Shown: positions 1-10,005 of the stretch, in pieces
Layout of the letters: the number at the start of each line of letters is the position of its first letter
Position numbering within the stretch: the first letter of the stretch is position 1
NCBI RefSeq assembly: GCF_001601825.1
Contig: NZ_LUJK01000010.1
Location: 16,342 to 80,341, forward strand
DNA: 64,000 bases
Direction of reading: 5' to 3'
DNA from: Limnobacter sp. CACIAM 66H1
GTDB lineage: Bacteria; Pseudomonadota; Gammaproteobacteria; Burkholderiales; Burkholderiaceae_B
Made by a program: the position numbers and the translations under genes
The notes under the pieces: model-generated
The model's input: only the letters and a program-made list of their open reading frames with translations
Databases searched by the model: none
Told to the model about the DNA's origin: nothing

Positions 1-226
1 GATGTTGTTCTTGATGCTGCGGTCAAGCGCGGGTGTGATTAAGTTGGGTGAGGAGGAAATTTGCAAGGCCACGACAGGTCTCCAGAACGTACAGTTCGAG
101 TGCATTTCATCTTTTCTTTGACCCTCAACATGTCACAAACTGTGAATTTGTCCAAAAGCGGGCACAAAGTCATCACCCTTTGTGTGTCACTTTATTCATT
201 AAAGTTTGAAAAAATAAGGGTTTCCC

Positions 227-2965
227 CTATTTTTTGTGCACCGCAATAGCGCAGTACTTGAACTCGGGAATTTTTCCGTCGGGGTCGAGTGCTGCGTGGG
301 TCAGTTTGTTGATGGCTGCCTCGGCATAACAAAAAGGTACAAACACATGGCCCGGTGGTGTGCCAGTGTCGGCGCGTGCAAACAGTTGAACCTCCCCGCG
401 GCGGGATTGAAGCCGAATGGTATTGCCAGCCTCAATGTTCAAGGCCTTTAAATCTTCGGGATGAAGCAGTGCAGTGGGTTCGGGTTCAATGGCGTCCAGA
501 ACGCTGGCGCGACGGGTCATGCTGCCAGTGTGCCAGTGTTCGAGTTGTCGTCCGGTGATCAATACAAAGGGGAACTCGGAATCAGGTGTTTCAGCAGCCC
601 CACGGTATCGCGCTGGCACCAGGCGGGCTTTTCCATTGGGTGTCGGGAAGTGCTCGGTAAACACCACGGCTTGGCCAATGTCTCCTTCATGAGCGCAGGG
701 GTAAACCACGGCGTGCTCGCGTTGCAGGCGTTGCCAGGTGATGCCCTCAATGCTGTGCATGGCGCGGCGCATTTCATCAAACACGTCTTCCACACTGTTA
801 TACCGCCAGTCCAGCCCCAGTCCTTGAGCAATACTTTGAATAATCCAAAGGTCTTGCCGTGCTTCACCGGGCGGGTCGATGGCTTGTTGCCCAAGTTGCA
901 CCAGGCGATCGGTATTGGTGAAGGTGCCGGTTTTTTCAGGAAAAGCGCTGGCGGGTAAAACCACATCTGCAAGGCTTGCTGTTTCGGTCAGGAAGATGTC
1001 TTGCACCAACAGAAAATCGAGTGCGGCCAGTGCTTTTCGGGCATGGTTTAAGTCGGGGTCAGACATGGCGGGGTTTTCACCGAGTATGTACATGCCTTTT
1101 ACAGCACCGGCGAGAATGGCTTGCATGGTCTCGACCACGGTGAGCCCGGGGGTGTTGGAAAGTGGCGTGTTCCAAAGGGCCTCGAACCGTTGTTGTGCTT
1201 CGGGATTGCACACCCGTTGGTAATCCGGGTACATCATGGGGATCAGCCCGGCGTCTGATGCGCCCTGCACATTGTTTTGGCCGCGCAGGGGGTGAAGGCC
1301 CGTGCCAGGTCGACCAATTTGCCCGGTGATCAGTGCCAGTGATATCAGGCAGCGTGCATTGTCGGTGCCGTGGGTGTGCTGTGAAATGCCCATGCCCCAC
1401 AAAATGATGGATGCACTGGATGTGGCATACAGGCGGGCCACTGCACGTAATTCAGCCGGTGATATGCCACAGATGGATGACATGGCCTCGGGTGTGCAGG
1501 CGCTGACATTTGCTTTCAGTTCATCAAAGCCTTCGGTACGTTGTTCGATGAATTCCCGATCAATCAGATCTTCGTTGATGATGACGTGAAGCAAGGCATT
1601 GAGCAGTGCGACGTCACTGTCGGCTTTAAATTGCAGAAAGTGGGTGGCGTGCCGTGCCAGGTCTGAACGCCTGGGGTCGGCCACAATCAGTTTGGCGCCG
1701 TTTTTAACCGCGTTTTTAATCCAGGTGGCGCCCACAGGATGATTCACTGTGGGGTTGGCACCAATTACGAAGATCACTTCGGCCTGGTTTACATCCATCA
1801 CCGGGTTGGACACGGCTCCCGACCCAATGCCCTCCAGCAATGCAGCCACCGACGAGGCATGGCACAGGCGGGTACAGTGGTCAACATTGTGCGTACCAAA
1901 ACCGGTGCGAACCAGTTTTTGAAACAGATAGGCTTCCTCGTTGCTGCATTTGGCGGAGCCAAACCCAGCCAGTGCGTGGCCGCCATGGGTTGTTTTTATC
2001 TGCTTGAACCGATCAGCAATCAAGGCCAGTGCTTCGTCCCAGGTGGCGGTGCGAAACGCATGGTTCACCTCTTCAGGATTCAGTAGGTTGACCGGATTCT
2101 TGGCAACACCTTCACGGCGAATAAGCGGTTGGGTGAGACGTTGTTCGTGGTGAACATAGTCAAAGCCATAGCGCCCCTTGACGCACAGGCGGCCTTCATT
2201 GGCGGGTCCCTTGCGACCTTCGACATGCAAAATGGTATTGCCCTTCACGTGGTAGGTGAGCTGACAGCCGACACCGCAATAAGGGCATACCGAATCCACA
2301 GTCTTATCCGCGGGCTGGTGTGCTGCGGCTCTGGCTGGGCTCAGCGCACCGGTGGGGCAGGCTTGCACGCATTCGCCACAGGCCACGCAGGTGGAGTGGG
2401 CCAAAGCGTCACCTTGATCGAACACAACGGTGGCATGTTCACCGCGAAAAGCCAGGCCAATGACATCGTTCACTTGCACCTCGCGGCAGGCGCGTACGCA
2501 GCGGGTGCACTGGATGCATTGGTCCATGTTCACTGCAATTGCAGGGTGCGACAGGTCGGCGGACACGGATGCTCGCGCCTCAAACCGGGTGCTTTGAATG
2601 CCCATTTGCTGGCACCAGTGGGTTAATTCATTGTCGGCCTTCAACTTGTTTGGGTTCACTTGCCTGGGCATGTCAGCCAGCAACAGTTCCAGAACCATTT
2701 TTTGCGCGGCGATGGCTTTGTTTGAATTGGTCTGTACCACCATGCCAGCTGCGGCCTGTCTGCAACACGAGGCGGCCAGGGTACGTTCCCCCTCCACTTC
2801 GACCACGCAGGCGCGGCAGTTACCCGCAGCCTCAAGGCCGGCCTTGTAACAAAGGTGAGGTACGTCGATGCCCTCGCGCTGGGCAAGCCGCAGAAGGGTC
2901 TCACCGGGCAGGGCTTCAACAGTTTGTCCGTTGAGCTGTAAGCGGATCATTTGCGAGGCGTTCAT
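227..2965 (-). CDS. fdsA: NAD-dependent formate dehydrogenase alpha subunit (molybdopterin, FdsA/FdhF-like)
   Basis: 912 aa ORF. N-terminal 2Fe-2S and ferredoxin-type Cys clusters (CIQCTRCVRACREVQ, CVACGECVQACPTGAL), then a molybdopterin oxidoreductase domain (CPYCGVGCQ, DHCTRLCHASSV). Start overlaps the stop of the upstream gene. Confidence 0.93.
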   Translation of the reverse strand: MNASQMIRLQLNGQTVEALPGETLLRLAQREGIDVPHLCYKAGLEAAGNCRACVVEVEGERTLAASCCRQAAAGMVVQTNSNKAIAAQKMVLELLLADMPRQVNPNKLKADNELTHWCQQMGIQSTRFEARASVSADLSHPAIAVNMDQCIQCTRCVRACREVQVNDVIGLAFRGEHATVVFDQGDALAHSTCVACGECVQACPTGALSPARAAAHQPADKTVDSVCPYCGVGCQLTYHVKGNTILHVEGRKGPANEGRLCVKGRYGFDYVHHEQRLTQPLIRREGVAKNPVNLLNPEEVNHAFRTATWDEALALIADRFKQIKTTHGGHALAGFGSAKCSNEEAYLFQKLVRTGFGTHNVDHCTRLCHASSVAALLEGIGSGAVSNPVMDVNQAEVIFVIGANPTVNHPVGATWIKNAVKNGAKLIVADPRRSDLARHATHFLQFKADSDVALLNALLHVIINEDLIDREFIEQRTEGFDELKANVSACTPEAMSSICGISPAELRAVARLYATSSASIILWGMGISQHTHGTDNARCLISLALITGQIGRPGTGLHPLRGQNNVQGASDAGLIPMMYPDYQRVCNPEAQQRFEALWNTPLSNTPGLTVVETMQAILAGAVKGMYILGENPAMSDPDLNHARKALAALDFLLVQDIFLTETASLADVVLPASAFPEKTGTFTNTDRLVQLGQQAIDPPGEARQDLWIIQSIAQGLGLDWRYNSVEDVFDEMRRAMHSIEGITWQRLQREHAVVYPCAHEGDIGQAVVFTEHFPTPNGKARLVPARYRGAAETPDSEFPFVLITGRQLEHWHTGSMTRRASVLDAIEPEPTALLHPEDLKALNIEAGNTIRLQSRRGEVQLFARADTGTPPGHVFVPFCYAEAAINKLTHAALDPDGKIPEFKYCAIAVHKK

Positions 2966-4683
2966 GATTGGCTGCCTCTGGCCCCGGATTCCAATTCCTG
3001 AGGAAAGTAGCGAATAACGCAGTCAATCGGATTGGGGGCGGCCTGGCCCAAGCCGCAAATGGAGGCATCGCGCATGACGGCAGAAAGCTCCCGCAACAAC
3101 GGTACATTCCATCGGGGCTGATTGATCAAGGCCAGGGCTTTGGCGGTACCGGTGCGGCAGGGCGTGCATTGCCCACAGCTTTCATGCACGAAAAACCGCA
3201 TCAGATTGCGGGCCATGTTCACGGCGCTGTCAGCTTGAGAGAACACCACAACGGCCGCGGAGCCGATAAAGCAGCCGTGGGGTTGCAGGGTGTCGAAATC
3301 AAGTGGCACATCGGCCAGTGCCGCTGGCAATATTCCGCCAGACGCGCCGCCTGGCAAATAGCCGTAAAGTGTATGGCCGGGTTGCATGCCATCGCAGTAC
3401 TCGGAAATCAGCTCGTTCAGGGTAATACCTGTTGGGGCCAGGTGAACGCCGGGTTTTTTCACGCGTCCTGACACAGAATATGACCGTAGACCACTTCGCC
3501 CGTGGCGACCCTGTTTGGAGAACCAGCCGGCCCCTTTTTCAAGGATGGTGGGTACCCAGTACAAGGTTTCAAAGTTGTGAACCAGTGTGGGTTTGTTGAA
3601 CAAACCCACTTGAGCCACGTAAGGCGGGCGTAGTCTTGGTAATCCACGTTTGCCTTCAATCGACTCCAGCATGGCCGATTCTTCACCGCAAATGTAGGCG
3701 CCTGCACCACGACGAAGTTCAATGGCGGGCATGTTGCTTATCGGCGGTTTGGCTTTCAGAAGGGCCAGTTCGTTTTGCAGCATGGCCCGGCAGGCGTGGT
3801 ATTCGTCGCGCAGGTAAATGTAAATGGCGCTGGCTTGAACGGCCCAAGCGGCAATCAGCATGCCCTCCAAAAATTGATGTGGGTTGTGTTCAAGGTAGCT
3901 TCGGTCTTTGAAAGTACCGGGTTCGCCTTCATCAATGTTCACAGCCATCAAACGAGGTGCGTGTTGCTCGCGCACAATGGCCCACTTCTTACCGGCTGGA
4001 AAACCCGCGCCACCCAGGCCGCGCAGGCCTGAATTCGAGAGCGTGTCGATGACCGATTCAACTGTGCGTGTCCCAGTTACACATTCGTGCAAAAGTTGAT
4101 AACCCCCTGCGGCTTTGTATTGGGTCAAACCAGTGTGGCGCGTTGGCAAGGGCTTGGTGTGCTGACCGAACGCTGCTTCCATGATGTCATGATGATTGGC
4201 CCAGCCCATTTCATGCTGGCCCACAGCCGCAGCCGGGGCCTGCTCGCAACGCCCAATGCAGGGTACCGCTTGAACCCGCAGTGTGCTGCCCAGCAAGGCC
4301 GGCAATTGGTCGATCAGGCCCTGTGCACCTGCCATACAGCAAGCCGGGCCATTGCAAAGGCGCACAGTCAGGGTGTGGTTCCCCGAGCTTTTCGAATCGA
4401 CCACATCAAAGTGGTGATAAAAAGTAGCCACTTCAAACACTTCGGTCTGTGACAGCTTCAGGCATTCAGCCAGCGCAGCGAGGTGAGTTTTTGGCAGGCA
4501 GCCGAGGTGGTCCTGCAGCAGGTGGAGGTATTCAATCAGCAGGTCGCGACGCAATGTTTCCCCGCCCAGAACGGCTAGGACTTCGGACATGCTGTGCGAA
4601 TCAATTTGTCGACCTTTGGGCTTTTTGCGGTGTTGTTGCGCAAAGTCAACAGCAGTTGCAATCGGTATGATTGCTGGGTTCAT
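2962..4683 (-). CDS. fdsB: Formate dehydrogenase gamma-beta fusion (NuoE-like + NuoF-like; FdsG-FdsB)
   Basis: 573 aa. N-terminal NuoE/FdsG thioredoxin-like 2Fe-2S part (VATFYHHFDVV, CNGPACCMAGAQ, CIGRC) and C-terminal NuoF/FdsB part (GLRGLGGAGFPAGKKW, GAGAYICGEESAMLESIEGKRG, ESCGQCTPCRTGT). Confidence 0.9.
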   Translation of the reverse strand: MNPAIIPIATAVDFAQQHRKKPKGRQIDSHSMSEVLAVLGGETLRRDLLIEYLHLLQDHLGCLPKTHLAALAECLKLSQTEVFEVATFYHHFDVVDSKSSGNHTLTVRLCNGPACCMAGAQGLIDQLPALLGSTLRVQAVPCIGRCEQAPAAAVGQHEMGWANHHDIMEAAFGQHTKPLPTRHTGLTQYKAAGGYQLLHECVTGTRTVESVIDTLSNSGLRGLGGAGFPAGKKWAIVREQHAPRLMAVNIDEGEPGTFKDRSYLEHNPHQFLEGMLIAAWAVQASAIYIYLRDEYHACRAMLQNELALLKAKPPISNMPAIELRRGAGAYICGEESAMLESIEGKRGLPRLRPPYVAQVGLFNKPTLVHNFETLYWVPTILEKGAGWFSKQGRHGRSGLRSYSVSGRVKKPGVHLAPTGITLNELISEYCDGMQPGHTLYGYLPGGASGGILPAALADVPLDFDTLQPHGCFIGSAAVVVFSQADSAVNMARNLMRFFVHESCGQCTPCRTGTAKALALINQPRWNVPLLRELSAVMRDASICGLGQAAPNPIDCVIRYFPQELESGARGSQS

Positions 4684-4868
4684 CTTTTCTCCGCCTTCTG
4701 TTGTTCGCCCTATTAGGCCGTGATTGAACTTACACAGCCCTTTCTAGGACCAAGGGCTTGTGCTGAAGTTCATCGTAAACCTGTCTATCCAATTGCCGTT
4801 AGTGCATTCTGTCAACCCAAGTTTGCTGCGCTGCGGTAGCATCCTGTTCTTGAATCAGTTTTCGAAAA

Positions 4869-5834
4869 ATGTGTATGAAAAACAAGCCTTTTGGCATTTT
4901 CCTGGCGTCCATGTTGACCTTGGTGTTGTCGGCCTGTGCCACGGTTGCACCGCCAGTGGCGCCCTTGCCTGAACCTGTACCTGCTGCCCAGGCGCAAGAC
5001 CCAATTGCACCAAAAACCCGCGAGCCAGTGGTCGCTTTGGTGCTGGGGGGCGGCGGTGTGAAGGGCTTTGCCCATGTGGGTGTGATCAAGGTGCTGGAAA
5101 GCCACGGTATCAAACCCAGCATTGTGGTGGGTACCAGCGCGGGCAGCTTTGTAGGCGCTTTGTATGCCAGCGGCATGAATGCTTACACCTTGCAAAGCGT
5201 TGCTTTGGGCATGCAGGAAGCCGATATTCGCGACCTGACCTTGAGCAGTCAGGGGTTTCTGATAGGCGACAAATTGCAGCAGTATGTGAATACGCAAGTG
5301 AAGAATAAAGCCATTCATCAGTTCCCGATTCGTTTTGCAGCGGTGGCCACAGACCTTGAAAGCGGAGAAAAAGTGGCCTTTAACTACGGCAACGCCGGGC
5401 AGGCTGTGCGTGCATCGTGCAGCATCCCCAACGTATTTTTACCCACTCGAATTGGGAAGCGTCAGTTTGTGGACGGTGGATTGGTCAGCCCTGTGCCGGT
5501 GCTCACGGCCCGTGAAATGGGTGCTGATGTGGTGATTGCGGTGGATATTTCTGCCAAACCCCGCACTGGGGCTGGTGCCATGGGATGGTGGGGGTTGCTC
5601 GACCAGAGCATCAATATTCTGAGCCAACAGGCCATTCGTGCCGAGCTGGCCCGCGCCGATGTGGTGATACAACCCAGTGTGCAGCATGCGGATGCATTGA
5701 ACCTGGACCAGCGCCACGAGTTTTTGCTGGAGGGCGAAAAAGTGGCGCAGAAGCTGGTCCCGAAAATTCAAGCGGCCATACAGGGAAGCCGTGAACGGCT
5801 GATGGCACAATCAAACCCGCAGGCACGGCTGTAA
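4869..5834 (+). CDS. Patatin-like phospholipase family lipoprotein
   Basis: 321 aa. Lipobox-like LVLSACA, GGGGVKGFAHVG oxyanion motif, GTSAGS serine motif, DGG motif. Confidence 0.9.
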   Translation: MCMKNKPFGIFLASMLTLVLSACATVAPPVAPLPEPVPAAQAQDPIAPKTREPVVALVLGGGGVKGFAHVGVIKVLESHGIKPSIVVGTSAGSFVGALYASGMNAYTLQSVALGMQEADIRDLTLSSQGFLIGDKLQQYVNTQVKNKAIHQFPIRFAAVATDLESGEKVAFNYGNAGQAVRASCSIPNVFLPTRIGKRQFVDGGLVSPVPVLTAREMGADVVIAVDISAKPRTGAGAMGWWGLLDQSINILSQQAIRAELARADVVIQPSVQHADALNLDQRHEFLLEGEKVAQKLVPKIQAAIQGSRERLMAQSNPQARL

Positions 5835-5856
5835 TTTTTCGCAGTACAATGCCCTG

Positions 5857-6552
5857 ATGACACAAGAAAAAACAGGGCATTCAGACATGGGTTCGCAGAC
5901 GGACAAACCCACGATTTTGATCGCTGAAGACCACCCGATGATTTCAATCATGTTGGCCGACATGATTGATCAGCTGGTCAATCAAAGCGAGATCATTGTG
6001 GTGGAGAGCATGGAAAAAGCCAGAGGGGTTCAGGTCACCCCAGATTTGGTAATCGCTGACCTGGATCTACCCGACTCCAAAGGTGTAAGCACCATCAACA
6101 CTTTCGCTGTGTTGTTTCCCCAGTGCCCAAAACTGATTTGCTCCGGTGTGCTGGACAAACATCTGGCGCGCGAGGCCGAGCGAGCTGGCTACTTTTATGT
6201 GAACAAGGCCAGCACCTACCCCGAGCTGCTGCGTGCCCTTCAAAACCTGTTGATACAGGCCGGTGTACTCGACGACGTACCCAAAGGCACGGAAAAGGCT
6301 GCCAACGAATATCATTCCAACATTTATGCCCCGGGGTCGGATAAACCGCTGACTTGGAAACAGGTGGAAATCATGCGCAAAACGGCAGAAGGTTTGTCAG
6401 CGAAAGAGGTTGCGCGGGAAATGGACATTAGCCCAGACACGGTGCGTGGGCACATCAAAGAGATATTCTTGCGGCTTGGCGCCAAAAACAAAGGTCAGGC
6501 TGTTGATATTTTCATTCGGGCGGAACGCAAGGCGCGTTTACTCGATTCTTGA
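5857..6552 (+). CDS. Response regulator transcription factor (REC + LuxR/NarL HTH)
   Basis: 231 aa. REC-like N-terminus (ILIAEDHPM, DLVIADLDLPDSKG) and C-terminal LuxR HTH (LTWKQVEIMRKTAEGLSAKEVAREMDISPDTVRGHIKEIFLRLGAKNKGQAV). Confidence 0.88.
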   Translation: MTQEKTGHSDMGSQTDKPTILIAEDHPMISIMLADMIDQLVNQSEIIVVESMEKARGVQVTPDLVIADLDLPDSKGVSTINTFAVLFPQCPKLICSGVLDKHLAREAERAGYFYVNKASTYPELLRALQNLLIQAGVLDDVPKGTEKAANEYHSNIYAPGSDKPLTWKQVEIMRKTAEGLSAKEVAREMDISPDTVRGHIKEIFLRLGAKNKGQAVDIFIRAERKARLLDS

Positions 6553-6578
6553 ACACCGCGATGGCTGGGGAGGCCAAG

Positions 6579-7280
6579 ATGATCCATTTGATGCATTCCG
6601 TTCGGGCCTTGTTTGTGGCTTTGCTTGCGTTGATATTCGCTGGCACAGTGGCCGCGGCGGATTTAAGTGGCATTACCAGCAAAGAGGCTGTGACTGCGTT
6701 GCGCACCACCCTGAGCAAAGGGGCCGATTCAGCGGTGGGCAGTTTGGGCAAAACCGATGGTTTTTTGGGCAACCCGGCGGTGAGAATCAAGCTGCCGGAG
6801 TACCTGGAAAACAGCAGAGGCTTGTTGAAAATGGTGGGCATGGGTTCACAGCTGGACCAGATGGAGGTCAGCATGAACCGTGCAGCAGAAGCCGCAGTGC
6901 CTCAAGCGAAAGCCGTGTTGAAGAAAACGATACAAAACATGACGGTTGAAGACGCCAAACAGGTACTGAGTGGCGGTGACACCGCAGTGACAGATTTTTT
7001 TCGCAGCAAGACGCAAGCCGATTTGTACACCCAGCTTTTGCCGATTGTGAAGGGCAAAACCGCGCAGGTGGGTTTGGCACAGCAATACAATGCACTGGCC
7101 GAAAAGGGCAGCCGCTTTGGATTGGTGAAGGCTGAAGATGCCAATTTGGAGGGGTATGTCACCAACAAGGCGCTTGATGCGTTGTTTTTGATGGTGGCCG
7201 AAGAAGAGAAAGCGATTCGTGCCAATCCCGTTGCAGCTGGCAGTGCTGTGCTTAAGAAAGTGTTTGGGAGTTTGAAGTGA
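6579..7280 (+). CDS. DUF4197 domain-containing periplasmic protein
   Basis: Signal peptide followed by a DUF4197-like sequence (SGADLSG/GLKEAL-type region, NPAVRIKLPEYLE, TDFFRSKTQADLY). Start placed at an internal Met of the 243 aa ORF. Confidence 0.75.
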   Translation: MIHLMHSVRALFVALLALIFAGTVAAADLSGITSKEAVTALRTTLSKGADSAVGSLGKTDGFLGNPAVRIKLPEYLENSRGLLKMVGMGSQLDQMEVSMNRAAEAAVPQAKAVLKKTIQNMTVEDAKQVLSGGDTAVTDFFRSKTQADLYTQLLPIVKGKTAQVGLAQQYNALAEKGSRFGLVKAEDANLEGYVTNKALDALFLMVAEEEKAIRANPVAAGSAVLKKVFGSLK

Positions 7281-7319
7281 AAAGAATGACTCAATTGGCC
7301 GTAGTGTCTCCTGTGTGCC

Positions 7320-7838
7320 TTGGTGGCCTGTTCAGAACACCATGATCATGGTGACGAGGCTGGGCATGTGCATGATTCGCCTTCCGCTGTGGAGCAGGCG
7401 GCAACGCCCTCACAAGTTCAGGATGGCATCACGGTTCAAAACGCCTGGGTGCGCCCCACTGTGGGTGAGCAGGATGCAACCGGTGCGTATCTGACCATTA
7501 CCAGTCAGGAACCGATTGCTTTGGTGGGTGTGGCCACGCCCGCTGCTGAAATTGCCGAAGTGCATGAAATGAAAATGGATGGCGACATCATGCGCATGCG
7601 TATGGCCGAACGCATTGAAATGAAAGCCGGTGAGCCGCTGGAACTGAAGCCGGGTGGCTACCATGTGATGTTGATGGCTTTGACTTCACCGATAGAGGCA
7701 GGTCAGGAAATTGAATTGAGCCTGCAATTTGAAAAAGCAGATGGCAGCAAAGTTGAAATGCCCGTGAAAGCCGTGGCGGGTCAAAACGCGGCAGGTGATC
7801 ACCACAGCCATGGCGGCGGTGGTGATCACAAGCACTAA
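7320..7838 (+). CDS. Copper chaperone PCu(A)C family protein; signal peptide apparently split by a frameshift
   Basis: NAWVRPTVGEQDATGAYLTI and EVHEMKMDGDIMRMR match PCu(A)C motifs; the His-rich tail fits metal binding. The lipobox LVAC is in this frame, but the plausible signal-peptide start (GTG 7277 or ATG 7286) is in another frame. Confidence 0.82.
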   Translation: MVACSEHHDHGDEAGHVHDSPSAVEQAATPSQVQDGITVQNAWVRPTVGEQDATGAYLTITSQEPIALVGVATPAAEIAEVHEMKMDGDIMRMRMAERIEMKAGEPLELKPGGYHVMLMALTSPIEAGQEIELSLQFEKADGSKVEMPVKAVAGQNAAGDHHSHGGGGDHKH

Positions 7839-7853
7839 GGTCATCCAGCAGAT

Positions 7854-9911
7854 TTAGAAAGCCAGTTTCACACCCACCAGCGCGGAGCGCCCGCCCAGCG
7901 GAGTGTAGCCGCGCACGGTGTTCAGCGTGGTGGCTGAGAATGCCAGTTCGTCGGTCAGGTTTTGCAGGTTGGCAAACACTTCACCACCTGAGCGGCCCCA
8001 AGTGAACGCCTTGCCGATTCTCAAGTTCACGAGTTCGTAACCTTCCACTTTGGTATCACCTGCACCAGCTTTGCTGTCGCTGACCCAGATCAGCTCCGGC
8101 GTGATGGTCCAGCCGGCTTGTGTGTAGGCTGCACTGGCGACCACACGTTGCGGGCTGATGCGCGGCAAATTGCCTCCCCCATCGGTGCGTTTTCCACGGA
8201 TCAAGTCGTACTGAACTGCGGGCTGCAATTTGCCAGAACCCACTGCGTAGGCAGTTTGATAACCGAGCTCAATGCCTTGAAACTCAGCAGGTACCGCTGT
8301 GAAATCAAATACCTGAATGGGAGGCTCGCCCGGTTCAATGAACTGGGAATTGGCACCTGTACGCCCAATCAGGGCGATGTAATTGTTGTACCGGCTTGCA
8401 AACGCTGTGGCGTTGAACTTGGATTCGCCCCGTGCCCAAGTGCTGGTTAATTCGAGGTGACGGCCGCGTTCCTCTTGCAAATTCGGATTGCCTTTCTCGT
8501 AAGCGTCTGTGGCCACATGCACGCCGTCGGCATACAACTCGAAGCTGGAGGGCGCACGCTCCACCCGAGACACCGAACCACCCAGCGACCAGCCATTGCC
8601 TATGGGCGCAGTGTAACCCAGTGAGAAAGAGCTGGGAGTAAAACTGCGGTTGATGGCAGGACCCGCATCTACACCGGCACCCGCCACCGGGCCATTCAAG
8701 GGCGATAAGCCACTGGTGGCTGCATTCACATCCACTTGGTCACCACGCAGACCGAATTCGAACACTCCGCTATTTTCCTGTCCGCGGCTGGCGCGGAAGA
8801 TGGTGAAGATGCCTGTCTGGTCGGTGCTGGTGCTGGGCACAAAGGCCTCATCACCGATGGCTGAAAAGTCGGTGCGTTCAAACTGTACGCCAGTGCTGGT
8901 GTTGAAATTCAAACCGGCAATGGAAAATGGCTGCAGGGCCACTTCCACGCGGCCGTCCACGCCATCGTTTACAAACAGGGTGGCGGGTGCACCATCTTCA
9001 AATTCCCGGTGTTGATAATCGGTTTTGGCCAGCCGGTATTTCACTTGCTTGAAGGCGGCGTTGTTGAAGTTTTGCTCGCCTTCCAGTGCGTAGCGCTCGC
9101 TTTCCATGCCAATGCGTACATCGAGCGATTTCGGAACACCGTATTCGTTGTTGTAACGTTCCGCGGATACGCCTATGTAGCCATTGCCGGTTTGGAACGA
9201 GGCTCCGATGGCTGCACCATCGGATTTCGAGGAGGAGTTTTGAACCCGGCTGCCCGTGACACCGTCGGGGTCGGTGAAGGTGGGGGTTTCAAGGTCGCGC
9301 GTGGTGCGCTTGAATCCATCGAGGTGAATGCTGACCCCCTGCCCCAAACCGGCATCCAGCTTAAAGCCACCCGCTGTTTGATCCGCAGCGCCACCGCCCA
9401 GCAAGTTAACCTCACCCTGAAGGCCTTGGACGGGCGTGCGTGCAATACGTTGGTCGACCAGATTGACTACACCGCCGACCGCATTGCCACCGTAGGCCAG
9501 TGCGGCGGGGCCACGAAGGATTTCAACCTGGTGCAGGGAAAATGGATCGACTGGCAAAGCGTGATCGAAGCTGAGTGCAGACACATCGACGGTGGCAGCA
9601 GAATTGCGCAGAATCTTGATGCGGTCTGAGTCTTGCCCACGCACAATCGGGCGGCTTGAGTTGGGGCCAAAGCCGGTGGTGGAAACGCCGGGCTCGTAAC
9701 GCAATGCATCACCCAAGGTGCTGGCGCCACTGGCATTCAGCTCATCGGCTGTGATCACGGAAAAAGGTTTGGTGATGGATTCCGGCTGCTCGGCTGTGCC
9801 GGTGATCACAACGGATTCAAGGAGGGCTTCTTGGGCCAGGGCTTGGGTTTGGGCGATGAAAAGCACGCTGGCCAGCGCCACGGCACGGCGCTGAAATTGG
9901 GATTTGTTCAT
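7854..9911 (-). CDS. TonB-dependent outer-membrane receptor
   Basis: Signal peptide MNKSQFQRRAVALASVLFIAQTQALAQ, TonB box/plug (ESVVITGTAEQPESITKPFSVITADEL, RPIVRGQDSDRIKIL), terminal aromatic LAF. Longer 808 aa ORF trimmed to the signal-peptide Met. Confidence 0.9.
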   Translation of the reverse strand: MNKSQFQRRAVALASVLFIAQTQALAQEALLESVVITGTAEQPESITKPFSVITADELNASGASTLGDALRYEPGVSTTGFGPNSSRPIVRGQDSDRIKILRNSAATVDVSALSFDHALPVDPFSLHQVEILRGPAALAYGGNAVGGVVNLVDQRIARTPVQGLQGEVNLLGGGAADQTAGGFKLDAGLGQGVSIHLDGFKRTTRDLETPTFTDPDGVTGSRVQNSSSKSDGAAIGASFQTGNGYIGVSAERYNNEYGVPKSLDVRIGMESERYALEGEQNFNNAAFKQVKYRLAKTDYQHREFEDGAPATLFVNDGVDGRVEVALQPFSIAGLNFNTSTGVQFERTDFSAIGDEAFVPSTSTDQTGIFTIFRASRGQENSGVFEFGLRGDQVDVNAATSGLSPLNGPVAGAGVDAGPAINRSFTPSSFSLGYTAPIGNGWSLGGSVSRVERAPSSFELYADGVHVATDAYEKGNPNLQEERGRHLELTSTWARGESKFNATAFASRYNNYIALIGRTGANSQFIEPGEPPIQVFDFTAVPAEFQGIELGYQTAYAVGSGKLQPAVQYDLIRGKRTDGGGNLPRISPQRVVASAAYTQAGWTITPELIWVSDSKAGAGDTKVEGYELVNLRIGKAFTWGRSGGEVFANLQNLTDELAFSATTLNTVRGYTPLGGRSALVGVKLAF

Positions 9912-10005
9912 GTTGTTTCCTGAAATACAGCACGCCGCCTCCCAGCCCTGTTTTGACCACACAAGGGCTCGGAAAGCGACAAAAAAATAAAGGGGATTGT
10001 TTACT

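Noticed and set aside
1690-1880. Selenocysteine-type formate dehydrogenase
   Set aside because: The catalytic motif reads DHCTRLCHA with Cys codons and no in-frame TGA in fdsA.
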